DNA of 64,000 bases from Solidesulfovibrio fructosivorans JJ] (lineage in GTDB: Bacteria > Desulfobacterota > Desulfovibrionia > Desulfovibrionales > Desulfovibrionaceae). Within the stretch, counting starts at the first letter, position 1. The number at the start of each line of letters is the position of its first letter. Below, piece by piece: positions 54,996 through 63,158 of the stretch. The notes under the pieces are model-generated. The model searched no databases and had not been told where the DNA came from. It was given only the letters and a program-made list of their open reading frames with translations. The stretch covers positions 94,657-158,656 of the forward strand of contig NZ_AECZ01000008.1 in assembly GCF_000179555.1 (NCBI RefSeq), given 5' to 3'. A program made the position numbers and the translations under genes.

Positions 54996-56231
54996 ATGCG
55001 CGAGGGATTTTTCCGGGCCGTGTCCACGGCCGAATTTACAAAGCTGCTGCGGACCTTTCCCCCCCTGCCCGCCGAAAACGTGCCCCTCGACGCGGCCCGG
55101 GGACGGTTCCTGGCCGGGGACGTCCTTGCCGGCGAGGATCTCCCCGCCGCCGGACGCGCCGCCATGGACGGCTACGCCGTGCGCGCGGCCGAGGTGTTCG
55201 GGGCCACGGAGAACAGCCCCGCCTACCTCGACCTGGCCATGGACATCCCCATCGGCATCATCCCCGACCAGCCGCTGCCGCCCGGCCGCTGCGCCCGCAT
55301 CGTCACCGGCGCGTTTCTGCCCCAGGGAGCCGACGCCGTGGTCATGGTGGAATACACCGAGGACCTCGGGGCCGGGGCCATCGAAATCCGCCGGCCCGTG
55401 CCGCCCGGGGAAAACATGCTCTTCGCCGGCGAGGACGCGGCCCTGGGGCAGCGCATCCTGGCCGCCGGCACGCGGCTGCGGCCCCAGGAAATCGGCATGC
55501 TGGCCGCCCTGGGCCAGACCGTGGTGGCCGTGGGCCGGCGTCCCTCCGTGGCCGTGCTCTCCACCGGCGACGAACTGGTGCCGGCTTCGGCCACGCCCCG
55601 GCCGGGCCAGATCCGCGACGTCAACACCCATACCCTTTCGGCTATGGTCGAGGCCGCCGGAGCCGAACCCCACGCCTTTCCCCTGGTGCCCGACGACCTG
55701 CCCGGCATCACCGCCGCCCTGGCCGACGCCACCGCCTCCCACGACCTGACCCTGCTCTCCGGTGGCAGCTCCGTCGGCGCGCGCGATTTCACCCTCGACG
55801 CCCTGCGCGGCCTCGGCGCGGACATCCTGGCCCACGGCGTGGCCATAAGCCCGGGCAAGCCGACCATCCTGGCCAGCCGCGCCGGCCGCCCCGTCATCGG
55901 ACTGCCCGGCCAGGTCACCTCGGCCCAGGTCGTCATGGCCGTCTTCGGCGCGCCGCTTCTGGCCCACCTGGCCGGCGACGTCGCCGCCTTCGACCGGCCG
56001 GTGCGAACCTTTCCGGCCATCCTCTCGCGCAACATCGCCTCCAAACAAGGCCGCGAAGACCACGTCCGGGTGCGCCTGGAACCGCGCCCCGGCGAACTGC
56101 CCCTGGCCCACCCCGTGCTCGGCAAATCCGGGCTGCTCAAGACCCTGCTTCTCGCCGACGGCCTCATCGTCATCCCCGCCGACCTGGAAGGCTACGCCGG
56201 CGGGCTCGAGGTCGCGGTCCGGCCGATCTAG
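54996..56231 (+). CDS. moeA: Molybdopterin molybdenumtransferase
   Basis: Inserts molybdate into adenylylated molybdopterin. It has 411 residues, the normal length. Domains are PAAGRAAMDGYAVRAAEV, RIVTGAFLPQGADAVVMVEYTED, VAVLSTGDELV and LLSGGSSVGARDFT (MPT-binding), plus GQVTSAQVVM at the C-terminal part. Starts 15 bp after glk. A family B repeat and then a family A repeat follow the stop. Confidence 0.95.
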   Translation: MREGFFRAVSTAEFTKLLRTFPPLPAENVPLDAARGRFLAGDVLAGEDLPAAGRAAMDGYAVRAAEVFGATENSPAYLDLAMDIPIGIIPDQPLPPGRCARIVTGAFLPQGADAVVMVEYTEDLGAGAIEIRRPVPPGENMLFAGEDAALGQRILAAGTRLRPQEIGMLAALGQTVVAVGRRPSVAVLSTGDELVPASATPRPGQIRDVNTHTLSAMVEAAGAEPHAFPLVPDDLPGITAALADATASHDLTLLSGGSSVGARDFTLDALRGLGADILAHGVAISPGKPTILASRAGRPVIGLPGQVTSAQVVMAVFGAPLLAHLAGDVAAFDRPVRTFPAILSRNIASKQGREDHVRVRLEPRPGELPLAHPVLGKSGLLKTLLLADGLIVIPADLEGYAGGLEVAVRPI

Positions 56232-56243
56232 GCGGCGGCCGGG

Positions 56244-56412
56244 AGGCGGGGCTCCGCCCCGCACCCCGCCAGGGCGCTGCCCTGGACCCGCCGGGGGGCT
56301 TGATGCCCCCCGGACCCCCCTTCACGCTTTGCCGGGTGGGGCTTTTGCGGGGTGGCGGGAGTTCGAATACTTGTCGCCGCAATCGGCCCGGCGGCGAAGC
56401 GCCGCATGAAAA
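56244..56412 (+). repeat. Family B modular repeat, short copy
   Basis: GGCGGGGCTCCGCCCCGC, AGGGCGCTGCCCT and CCGGGGGGCTTGATGCCCCCCGG, followed by ACGCTTTGCCGGGTGGGGC, TTTTGCGGGGTGGCGGGA, TTGTCGCCGCAATCGGCCCG and GGCGAAGCGCCGCAT. The same series occurs inverted at 36421-36676, where an extra GGAGAGG hairpin is inserted. Confidence 0.86.
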
Positions 56413-56442
56413 AGCAAAGTGGTGGGAAGGTGCTTAACTTTT

Positions 56443-56513
56443 AAGAGTTTTTTTGGAGGGTGGGGGTCCGGGGGAGGGGACCTTTTTTTGCAAAAAAAGG
56501 TCCCCTCCCCCGG
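56443..56513 (-). repeat. Family A-related repeat, copy 10 (variant hairpin)
   Basis: Similar to copy 9: GAGTTTTTTTGGAGGGTGGGGG, then a hairpin with CCGGGGGAGGGGACC arms around TTTTTTTGCAAAAAAA. It lies between the convergent moeA and universal stress gene, after the family B element. Confidence 0.78.
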
Positions 56514-56529
56514 TTCCTCTCCCCTCTTC

Positions 56530-57399
56530 CTACTTACACAGCCACAAGGACGCGCCTTCGATGCCGCGCAGGATCTTGAGGCTGGTCGTGGCGAAGATGT
56601 GTTTGAGGGTCGAGGGCTTATGGCTGGTGCGGCCGATGGCCACGGCGGCGTATTTATTGGAATCGGCTTCGTGCAGGATGGTGCGCGCCGGGTTGGACGA
56701 GGTCAGGACTTTGATGCTGATCCGGTCGTCGGCGATGTCGTTGGCTTTGACCTCGGCCAGGGCCCGGCCGAAGATTTCCTCCGCGTTGACGCAGCGGTCG
56801 TCGGAGCACACGTGCAGCAGCGTGATGTCGTGGCCGGGTTCGTTTTTGAGCATGAAGCCGGCATGGTCGGCCACGCGCATGGATTCCTCGGAGCCGTCCA
56901 CGCACAGCAGCACGTTTCGGCGGTCCTTTTGCGGATTGCGGCAGATCCAGATGGGGAACGTGAGTTCTTCCCAGAGGATGCGGTGCGACACGCTGTCGCT
57001 GACCATTTCCTCGAACCATGACAGCCCCCGCCGGCCGAGCACGGCCGCGTCGTAGAGCCCTTCCTCGGATTCCTTGACGATCTCTTTGACCGTGCCGAGT
57101 TTTCCGTGGGAAAATTTGACGAACACCTGGTCCTTCGAGAACCCCATGGAGTGGAGCCATTCCTTGGCCTTTTCCATGGCCGGCACGCCGTGGACCTGCT
57201 TGTCTTCCTCGATATGGATGATGGCCTCGGGATTGGCCTCGAGGTTGATGGGGTCGAGCCGCCAGTCCGGGCGGCGCGGGACGACGTAGAACAGCGTCAG
57301 CTTGAGCTCTTCGCGGTTGGTGAAAAAATTGTGTACGAAGCGCAGGCTTTGCGAGGTATGAAATTCGTCGCTGACGGCCACAAGCAGGTGTTTGTCCAT
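56530..57399 (-). CDS. Tandem universal stress protein
   Basis: A 289-residue protein with two USP folds. The first starts MDKHLLVAVSDEFHTSQSLRFV and has AAVLGRRGLSWFEEMVSDSVSHRIL. The second starts NVLLCVDGSEESMRVADHAGF and ends AAVAIGRTSHKPSTLKHIFATTSLKIL. The GR-x2-G-x9-GS type ATP site is only partly conserved (GRRGLSWFE...SVS). Located after moeA on the opposite strand, with no partner. Confidence 0.88.
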   Translation of the reverse strand: MDKHLLVAVSDEFHTSQSLRFVHNFFTNREELKLTLFYVVPRRPDWRLDPINLEANPEAIIHIEEDKQVHGVPAMEKAKEWLHSMGFSKDQVFVKFSHGKLGTVKEIVKESEEGLYDAAVLGRRGLSWFEEMVSDSVSHRILWEELTFPIWICRNPQKDRRNVLLCVDGSEESMRVADHAGFMLKNEPGHDITLLHVCSDDRCVNAEEIFGRALAEVKANDIADDRISIKVLTSSNPARTILHEADSNKYAAVAIGRTSHKPSTLKHIFATTSLKILRGIEGASLWLCK

Positions 57400-57548
57400 G
57401 GGGCGCGTCCTTGGCGCGTGCCGTTGGGAACGGTGGCAGCGCGGGTTCGAGGGTGTTGTTTTTTAAGACGATAAAACATGTTGCGCGAATTTGGAAAGGG
57501 CTTATTCTTTAATTCGAAGTTGAATTTCATTTTCAAAGAGAGGCCTTC

Positions 57549-57719
57549 ATGGACAAACTTATTGTCTTTTTGATCATCGCCGTGGCGGCCGGATATGTGA
57601 TCCGGCGATTTTTCTTTAAGAAGAGCGGCGGTTGCGGCTGCGGCTGTTCGGGCTGCGATGGCGGGGCGCCAATCAAGGGCGAAGGCTCGTGCTGTCAGGA
57701 CGGACAAAAGCTGCAATAG
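57549..57719 (+). CDS. FeoB-associated Cys-rich small membrane protein
   Basis: A 56-residue protein: one transmembrane helix (KLIVFLIIAVAAGYVI) then a basic turn and a Cys-rich tail with GCGCGCSGC and SCC. This matches the FeoB-associated Cys-rich family. No feo gene is in the window. AGAGAGG precedes the ATG. The next gene starts inside its 3' end in another frame. Confidence 0.78.
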   Translation: MDKLIVFLIIAVAAGYVIRRFFFKKSGGCGCGCSGCDGGAPIKGEGSCCQDGQKLQ

Positions 57720-58582
57720 CCCGGGCGGCGTACGCCCTGCCTGTGCTGCTGCTGGTCCTTCTGGCGGCCGGCCCGGGGAGGGCCTGCACTCTCTTTGGCC
57801 TTGCCGGGTCCGACGTGGCCGGCGGCGGCACGCTGCTGGTCAAAAACCGCGACTGGCGGCCGGTGCAGGCCCAGCGGCTCGTGCTGGTCACGCCCGGGGA
57901 GGGGCATCGCTATCTGGGGCTTTTTGCCGAAGGCGGCGGCGCTTCCGGGCTCAAGGCCGGGGTCAACGAGGCCGGACTCACCGTGGTTTCGGCCACGGCG
58001 GGCAGCGTTCCCCGCGAGGCCCGGCGGGGCAAGAGCCCCATGAGCGGCTTGTTGCGCCGGTTGTTGACGGACTGCGGCAGCGTCGCCGCGGCTGTGGCCC
58101 GGGCCGATCTTTTCGGCCGGGGCAAGCCGTGCATGCTTCTTTTGTCCGACCGGCACGGGCTGGCCCGGGTGGAAGTGGCCCCTGGCGGCCGCTACGCCGT
58201 TTCCCGCACCGCCGACGGCGTGCTGTGGCAGACCAACCATTATCTGGAGCCGGCCCTTGCCGACGCCAATGTCCGCATCGGCGCGTCGAGCCGGACCCGG
58301 GCGGCGCGCATCGCCGGGCTTCTGGGCGATCTGCCTCGGCCCGCGAATCTCGCCGCCCTCCTCGCCCTGTCCCGGGACACGGCCGACGGGCCGGAGGACG
58401 GGATCTGGCGCACGGGCGGCAGGCCAAAGGCCGTGCGCACCGTGGCCACCTTTGCCGTGGCCATGCCGCCGTCCGGTCCGGGCAGGCTGTATCTGCGCCT
58501 GGCCGATCCCGGCACGCCCGAATGGACGCGGACCATCACCCTGGACGCGGCGGCTTTTTCGGAAAACACCCCCGCGCCCTAA
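57689..58582 (+). CDS. Exported Ntn-hydrolase of the acyltransferase / penicillin-V-acylase type
   Basis: A 297-residue protein. A signal peptide (LPVLLLVLLAAGPGRA) leaves Cys as the likely mature N-terminus, as needed for an N-terminal nucleophile: CTLFGLAGSDVAGGG and VKNRDWRP follow, then GVNEAGLTVVSATA and QTNHYLEP. These are hallmarks of C45/C59-like acyltransferases and bile-salt hydrolase relatives. Substrate unknown. A GTG at 57689 fits and overlaps the preceding gene by 31 bp. The stop codon overlaps that of the convergent nitroreductase. Confidence 0.78.
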   Translation: MLSGRTKAAIARAAYALPVLLLVLLAAGPGRACTLFGLAGSDVAGGGTLLVKNRDWRPVQAQRLVLVTPGEGHRYLGLFAEGGGASGLKAGVNEAGLTVVSATAGSVPREARRGKSPMSGLLRRLLTDCGSVAAAVARADLFGRGKPCMLLLSDRHGLARVEVAPGGRYAVSRTADGVLWQTNHYLEPALADANVRIGASSRTRAARIAGLLGDLPRPANLAALLALSRDTADGPEDGIWRTGGRPKAVRTVATFAVAMPPSGPGRLYLRLADPGTPEWTRTITLDAAAFSENTPAP

Positions 58583-59373
58583 CGCCAGACAATGGACAGG
58601 GGCTTTCGCGGCGGCAGTCGTTTGAGGGCGAAGCGCGGAAAGCCGACCATGAGTCCCCCGTACATCTCGTGGCCCTGCGGCAGGCCGAGGAACTCCCGGG
58701 CCGGCGCGTGGGAAGCCACGGCCCGGCGCACGAGTCCGGCCCAGCAGGCGCCAAGTCCCAGGGCATGGGCGGCCAGCTCGAAATGGGTCAGGGCGATGAC
58801 GCAGTCCGTGGCCGGCGGGATGGGCGCGGCCGCGTCGGCGTGGACCACCACCAGACAGGGGGCGCCCCGCAGAATGGTTTCCCGGCCGGCGTCGAAGGGC
58901 TCGATGAAGCGCTGGCTGCTTCCCGCGGCGCGGAAAAAGTCGGCGCACAGCCCGGCCAGGGTGCGGATGGCGGCCGCATCGGTTATGACGAGCCACTCGA
59001 CCGGCTGGAAATTGAGGGCCGAAGGCGCGTAGCGCGCCGTTTCCAGGCAGGTTTCGATCAGTCCGCGCGGTACGCGCCGGTCGCTGAAGTTGCGTACCGA
59101 GCGCCGCCCGGTCATCCAGGCGCAAAGCGCTTCCGGCAACACGTCCGGCGTCCTTGGCGCGTCGGGCAGTTCGTCCGGGTCGATCCCGTCGATGCGCAGG
59201 CAGCCCTTGGCGCACACGGCCACGCAATGCCCGCAACCGATGCAGGACGCCTCCAGATGCGCCGTGGCCACGGGATAGCCCGCCTCGTCGATGTCAATGA
59301 GCGAGAGCGGACACTCCAGGGCGCATAGCCCATCCCGTGCGCACCGCTCCCTGTCGATTTCCAGAGAAGCCAT
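58579..59373 (-). CDS. Ferredoxin-nitroreductase fusion protein
   Basis: A 264-residue protein. The N-terminal 4Fe-4S part has CARDGLCALECPLSLID and CIGCGHCVAVCAKGCLR, two cluster motifs. The nitroreductase domain starts near residue 85 (MTGRRSVRNFSDRRVPRGLI) with ETARYAPSALNFQPVEW and ELAAHALGLGACWAG (FMN-binding). It probably takes electrons from the clusters to FMN. The ATG at 59373 follows AAAGGAG. Confidence 0.92.
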   Translation of the reverse strand: MASLEIDRERCARDGLCALECPLSLIDIDEAGYPVATAHLEASCIGCGHCVAVCAKGCLRIDGIDPDELPDAPRTPDVLPEALCAWMTGRRSVRNFSDRRVPRGLIETCLETARYAPSALNFQPVEWLVITDAAAIRTLAGLCADFFRAAGSSQRFIEPFDAGRETILRGAPCLVVVHADAAAPIPPATDCVIALTHFELAAHALGLGACWAGLVRRAVASHAPAREFLGLPQGHEMYGGLMVGFPRFALKRLPPRKPLSIVWR

Positions 59374-59403
59374 GGTAGTCTCCTTTGAGGAAGGGAAGAA
59401 GGT

Positions 59404-59570
59404 GCGAGAGGGGAACCCTTTTTGAAAAAAGGGTTCCCCTCTCGCGCTCTCCCCTCCCAAAAACTTCTAACGGTTACAGCAGGTATGACGACAATATATT
59501 GTAATCATTAAAAGTCTTTGGAAAGGGGGTCCGGGGGGAGAACCTTTCTGCAAGAAAGGTTTCCCCCCGG
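59404..59570 (-). repeat. Family A modular hairpin repeat, copy 11 (complete)
   Basis: A 167-bp complete copy: right hairpin with GGGGAACCC/GGGTTCCCC arms, CGGTTACAG, 19-nt core, TTGTAATCA, and left hairpin. It lies between the nitroreductase start and the thioredoxin stop, both on the minus strand. Confidence 0.92.
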
Positions 59571-59593
59571 CATCTCACATCCCTTTACCACTA

Positions 59594-60028
59594 CTACAAA
59601 TTCTGCCGTACCCAGGCCACGATGTCGGCCGCGCCGCGCGCGCCGGAGGTGCGGGCTTTTTCCTGGCCGCCGACGAACAGGGCCATGGTGGGCACGCCCT
59701 GGATGCGCATGCGGTCGGCGATGGCCAGTTCCTCCTGGGTGTCGCATTTGGCCAGGATCACCCGGGGGTGGAGCATGGCCGCCGCCTGGTCGAAGGCCGG
59801 GGCCATGGCCCGGCAGGGTGCGCACCAGGGCGCCCAGAAGTCGACCAGCACGGGCAGGTCGCTTTTGGACAGGAACGTATCGAAGGTGGCGCCGGTCAGG
59901 GTGACGGGGTGCGGTTCGAGGATGGGGGCGCGGCATTTGCCGCACACCGGCCCGCTGTCCAAACGGCCGGTCAGGACGCGGTTGACGGCGAGGCACTTGG
60001 GACACACGGCGTGGATGGCATCGGGCAT
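59594..60028 (-). CDS. trxC: Thioredoxin with N-terminal zinc ribbon (Trx2 type)
   Basis: A 144-residue protein. An N-terminal zinc ribbon has CPKC (9-12) and CGKC (29-32). The thioredoxin fold has VLVDFWAPWCAPCRAMAPAF with Cys69 and Cys72 as the redox pair, and VPTMALFVGGQE contains the cis-Pro. This is the TrxC/thioredoxin-2 layout. TTGGAGG precedes the ATG at 60028. Confidence 0.92.
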   Translation of the reverse strand: MPDAIHAVCPKCLAVNRVLTGRLDSGPVCGKCRAPILEPHPVTLTGATFDTFLSKSDLPVLVDFWAPWCAPCRAMAPAFDQAAAMLHPRVILAKCDTQEELAIADRMRIQGVPTMALFVGGQEKARTSGARGAADIVAWVRQNL

Positions 60029-60093
60029 GGCAACCTCCAAGGGGAAATCTAACGGGCCATTATCCTTTAAGTCCTTCTGCCGCCGTGTCCAGG

Positions 60094-60567
60094 TCAGGCC
60101 GGGGTTTCGGGACCCGCGCCCTCGCTCATGGCGAAATCCACCCGGATTTTGAAGAGCCGGTCGGCCGGGAGGTTCAGGATGGGGATGCCCGTTTCGGCGG
60201 TGATGGCGGCCAGGGCCTCGGCGATATGCTCGCGCGAGGGGCCGATCATGGTGAACCAGACATTGAGCGCGTGCTGGCGCAGGTAGTTGTGGGTGACGCC
60301 GGGATGGGCGTTGACGGCGGCAATGAAGGCGTCGAGCTTTTCCGGCGGGGCCGAGGCGGCGCACAGGGTCGAGCAAAAGCCGATCTTGGCCGACTGGAAG
60401 TTGGCCCCGATACGGCGGATGATGCCTTTGCCCTTAAGCGCCCGCACCCGGGCCAGGGTTTCGGCCTCGGTCAGCCCGACCGCCTCGCCTATGGCGGCGT
60501 AGGGCCGGGAGGCGATGGGGAAGCCGGTCTGGATGATGTCGAGAATGCGTTTGTCCGTGGCGTCCAT
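60094..60567 (-). CDS. ahbA: Siroheme decarboxylase subunit (AhbA-like, Lrp/AsnC fold)
   Basis: A 157-residue protein with an Lrp-type winged-helix start (DATDKRILDIIQTGFPIASRPYAAIGEAVGL) and an RAM-like domain (NVWFTMIGPSREHIAEALAAI). RPYAAIGE and IRRIGANFQSAKIGF are typical of siroheme decarboxylase subunits of sulfate reducers, which make heme through 12,18-didecarboxysiroheme. The second subunit is not adjacent, so an Lrp-type regulator remains possible. HemL is at 39109. Confidence 0.72.
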   Translation of the reverse strand: MDATDKRILDIIQTGFPIASRPYAAIGEAVGLTEAETLARVRALKGKGIIRRIGANFQSAKIGFCSTLCAASAPPEKLDAFIAAVNAHPGVTHNYLRQHALNVWFTMIGPSREHIAEALAAITAETGIPILNLPADRLFKIRVDFAMSEGAGPETPA

Positions 60568-60575
60568 GGTTCCCG

Positions 60576-61874
60576 TTACTTCTGTGTTAGGGGCGTCGCG
60601 TCGCGCTCCACCCTGTTGCGTCCGGAATTCTTGGCCCGGTAGAGCGCCTTGTCGGCCCGGCCCAGGGCGCGTTCGGGGTCCTCGCCGGGGACGCGCTCGG
60701 CCACGCCGAAACTGGCCGTGACCCGGCCCGTGGCGGCGAAATCCTTGTCCGCGACGGCCTGCCGCAGCCGTTCGGCCAGCTCCGCCGTCGCTTCGAGCCC
60801 CACTCCCGGGGCCACCACCACGAACTCCTCGCCGCCGAACCGCGCCAGCCGGTCCACCTGGCGCAGCGTGGCCCGCAACCGGCCGGCCAGCTCCACGAGC
60901 ACCGCGTCGCCCGCTTCATGGCCATGGGTGTCGTTTATGGCCTTGAAGTGGTCGATGTCCAGCAGCACCACCGACAGCGGCGCGCCGTAGCGATCGGCCC
61001 GGGCCGCCTCGTCGGTGAGCACGTCGGCCAGCTTGCGGCGGTTGAGCGCCCTGGTGAGCGGATCGAGGTTGGCCAGGTCCAGCAGCTCCCGCCGCTCCAG
61101 CTCCAGCTCCGTCACGTCGGCGAGGGTCAAAAGCCGGCGGTCGCGGCCCGGAAGCGGCGTGACCGCGGCCTGGAACACATGGGCCGGCTGGCCGGGCCGG
61201 TCGGGATGGGTCAGGCGCAGCCGGTGTTCCCGGTCGATGGGGTCTTCCTCCAGCCGGCGCATCCAGGCGGCAAGTCCCCCCTGCGGCGGGGCGTCGGCCA
61301 GAAACCGTTCCAGCGAAAGGCCCCTGGCCGTGAATTCGTGAAAGGAGGTGAGCCCCATGAAGCGCAGCAGGGCCCGGTTGCAAAAGACCACCCTGGCCGC
61401 GTGGACTATGGCCATGGGCTGGGGCGCGTCGTCGAGCAGATGGCGGGTCAGGTCCCAGGCTTCCTCGGCCAGGCGTTTGGCGGCGATTTCCTCCAGGACT
61501 TCGTCGAAGGCCGCGCCGAGGGATGCGGGATCGAAGGGCCGCACCGCCACGCGCGCCCCCGGCAGGGACACGGTGGTCAAAACGGCCAGGATGTCCTCGG
61601 GCGCGCCGGTGAGAAAAACCGGCACGGGCGCGTCGTCCCGGCGCAGGGCCATGGCCAGGGAAGCCGCCCCGCCGGGCAGGTTCGCGGCCACGAGCGCCAT
61701 GTCGAGCGGCGTGCCGGCCCGCGCCTCCAGGGCTTCCTCGAGGTTTGCCGCCGTGTGCACGGTCTCGAAGCGGGAGGCGAGCAGGGTCGCGAGGACCTCC
61801 CGCGCCGCCGGGTTGCCCTCGGCCAGCAGCGCCGCGCTTCCCCGGCCGCGCTCCGCGCCTTTTCCGTCCGTCAT
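60576..61874 (-). CDS. Diguanylate cyclase with PAS and degenerate receiver domain
   Basis: A 432-residue cytoplasmic protein. Residues 13-125 look like a receiver domain, but the phospho-acceptor position (LVAANLPG, residue 63) is Ala and the acidic pair is LLAEGNP, so it is probably inactive. A PAS domain follows (DDAPQPMAIVHAARVVFCNRALLRFMGL). The GGDEF domain has LLDIDHFKAINDTHGHEAGD and the active GGEEF at 346-350, with an inhibitory RxxD (RQVD) five residues before it. It should make c-di-GMP with product inhibition. AAAGGAG precedes the ATG. Confidence 0.92.
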   Translation of the reverse strand: MTDGKGAERGRGSAALLAEGNPAAREVLATLLASRFETVHTAANLEEALEARAGTPLDMALVAANLPGGAASLAMALRRDDAPVPVFLTGAPEDILAVLTTVSLPGARVAVRPFDPASLGAAFDEVLEEIAAKRLAEEAWDLTRHLLDDAPQPMAIVHAARVVFCNRALLRFMGLTSFHEFTARGLSLERFLADAPPQGGLAAWMRRLEEDPIDREHRLRLTHPDRPGQPAHVFQAAVTPLPGRDRRLLTLADVTELELERRELLDLANLDPLTRALNRRKLADVLTDEAARADRYGAPLSVVLLDIDHFKAINDTHGHEAGDAVLVELAGRLRATLRQVDRLARFGGEEFVVVAPGVGLEATAELAERLRQAVADKDFAATGRVTASFGVAERVPGEDPERALGRADKALYRAKNSGRNRVERDATPLTQK

Positions 61875-61975
61875 CGTCGCTCCTTTTGCCGATACGATAA
61901 AGGCGATCGCCCCTCTTGTCATCGTCGCCCGAATGGGTATCGTGTGAGAGTGTGTGTCCTGACAAGGAGGCGACC

Positions 61976-62464
61976 ATGAAACGGCGTATCGCTTGGTCGA
62001 TTTTGGCCCTGGTCCTGTCCTTGCCGATGGCGGCGAACATGGCGGCGGCCCAGCCCAGGCCCGGAGGCCCCGGCCCGGCGATACGGCCCGGCCCCATCGG
62101 CGTTCCCGGCCCTGTCGTGCGTCCCGGGCCCGTCGTGCGTCCCGGTCCCATTGTCGGGCCGGGGCCCGTTGTGCGCCCCGGTCCCGGCCCCGGCCCGTGG
62201 CCCGGCCCGGGCTGGCCGGTGACGGTCTATCCGGGCTACCCTGGCTACCCCTATTACCCCGGCTATCCGTATCCGTACTATCCGGGCTACCCCGTCTATA
62301 CCGGTCCCGACGTCGTGATCGGCTTCCCCTGGCCCGCTCCCGGTCCCTGGCGCGGCCCCGGCCCGGCCGTCGGCCCCTGGCGCGGTCCCGGGCCTGGGAT
62401 CGTCCCCGGTCCGATCGGGCGTCCGGGCCCAGGCCCGCGTCCCGGTCCCGGACCTAGGCGCTGA
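61976..62464 (+). CDS. Secreted Pro/Gly-rich repeat protein
   Basis: A 162-residue protein with a signal peptide to about residue 25, then low-complexity repeats of GP, PGP and YPGYP (residues 30-130) and no aromatic-rich globular core. The DNA is CCCGG-rich, matching the repeats. AAGGAGGCGACC precedes the ATG. It may be an extracellular or envelope coat component. Function unknown. Confidence 0.72.
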   Translation: MKRRIAWSILALVLSLPMAANMAAAQPRPGGPGPAIRPGPIGVPGPVVRPGPVVRPGPIVGPGPVVRPGPGPGPWPGPGWPVTVYPGYPGYPYYPGYPYPYYPGYPVYTGPDVVIGFPWPAPGPWRGPGPAVGPWRGPGPGIVPGPIGRPGPGPRPGPGPRR

Positions 62465-62556
62465 CGCCGTTTTCCGGCACAGTGGCCGCAACCCCGGGGC
62501 GCGGTCGGACTCCGGCCGACGCCCCGCCAACCCTTTTTTGCCCGAGGAGCCTTTTT

Positions 62557-62958
62557 ATGCAGCGTGTCGTTCTGGTTGCGGCCATGGTCCTGTTGCTCGC
62601 CGGATGCGGCGGCGCGGCCTCCAAAATGGAGCTTGCCGGCGAACCGACCGTCTATGCCAGGGTGCTCAAGGCGCCCGATCCCCTGCTTATGGGCTGCTAC
62701 CTGCGTTCGCGCCCGTCGGAATATCACCGCCCCAACAGCTACCAGTACTGCCTGGTGAAAAAGGGCGATAAATACGCCGTGTATTACGACTGGCGCGACG
62801 GCAAGACCCTCGAGGAACACAAGGGCTGGATGCCGTTTACGATCAACGGCGACCGTCTGGTCAGCGACACCGAGCCGAGCACCTACCTCGTCAAGGACGG
62901 CAGCGTCTGGCACAACTACGGCGGCCGCACCGTCCTGCATAAAATGATCCGCCAGTAG
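62557..62958 (+). CDS. Small hypothetical lipoprotein
   Basis: A 133-residue lipoprotein with the lipobox LLAGC at residues 14-18. The mature part is polar, with GCYLRSRPSEYHRPNSYQYCLVKKGDKYAVYYDWRDGKT, a beta-rich domain with no recognised family. CGAGGAG precedes the ATG. Confidence 0.75.
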   Translation: MQRVVLVAAMVLLLAGCGGAASKMELAGEPTVYARVLKAPDPLLMGCYLRSRPSEYHRPNSYQYCLVKKGDKYAVYYDWRDGKTLEEHKGWMPFTINGDRLVSDTEPSTYLVKDGSVWHNYGGRTVLHKMIRQ

Positions 62959-63158
62959 GGCCGTTCCGTTTTCACGGGCAAAAACGGCTTTTGCCAAGGC
63001 CGGGCGGTTTCTGGTAACGCCTGTTGACGGCGGCTGCCGACAACGCGCGGCGGCGACGCCGTGCTTTTCCCGGATCGGCGGAGCTGGTCGGACGTTTCGA
63101 GGAGGCAGGCGCGCCGGAAGCGAGGCCCGGGACGGGGCCTGGCGTCGCCAACGCGGTC

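Noticed and set aside
53943..56264. 773-residue open frame on the minus strand
   Set aside because: Antisense to glk and moeA, both with complete family signatures. The frame is His/Gly/Asp-rich, a typical shadow composition.
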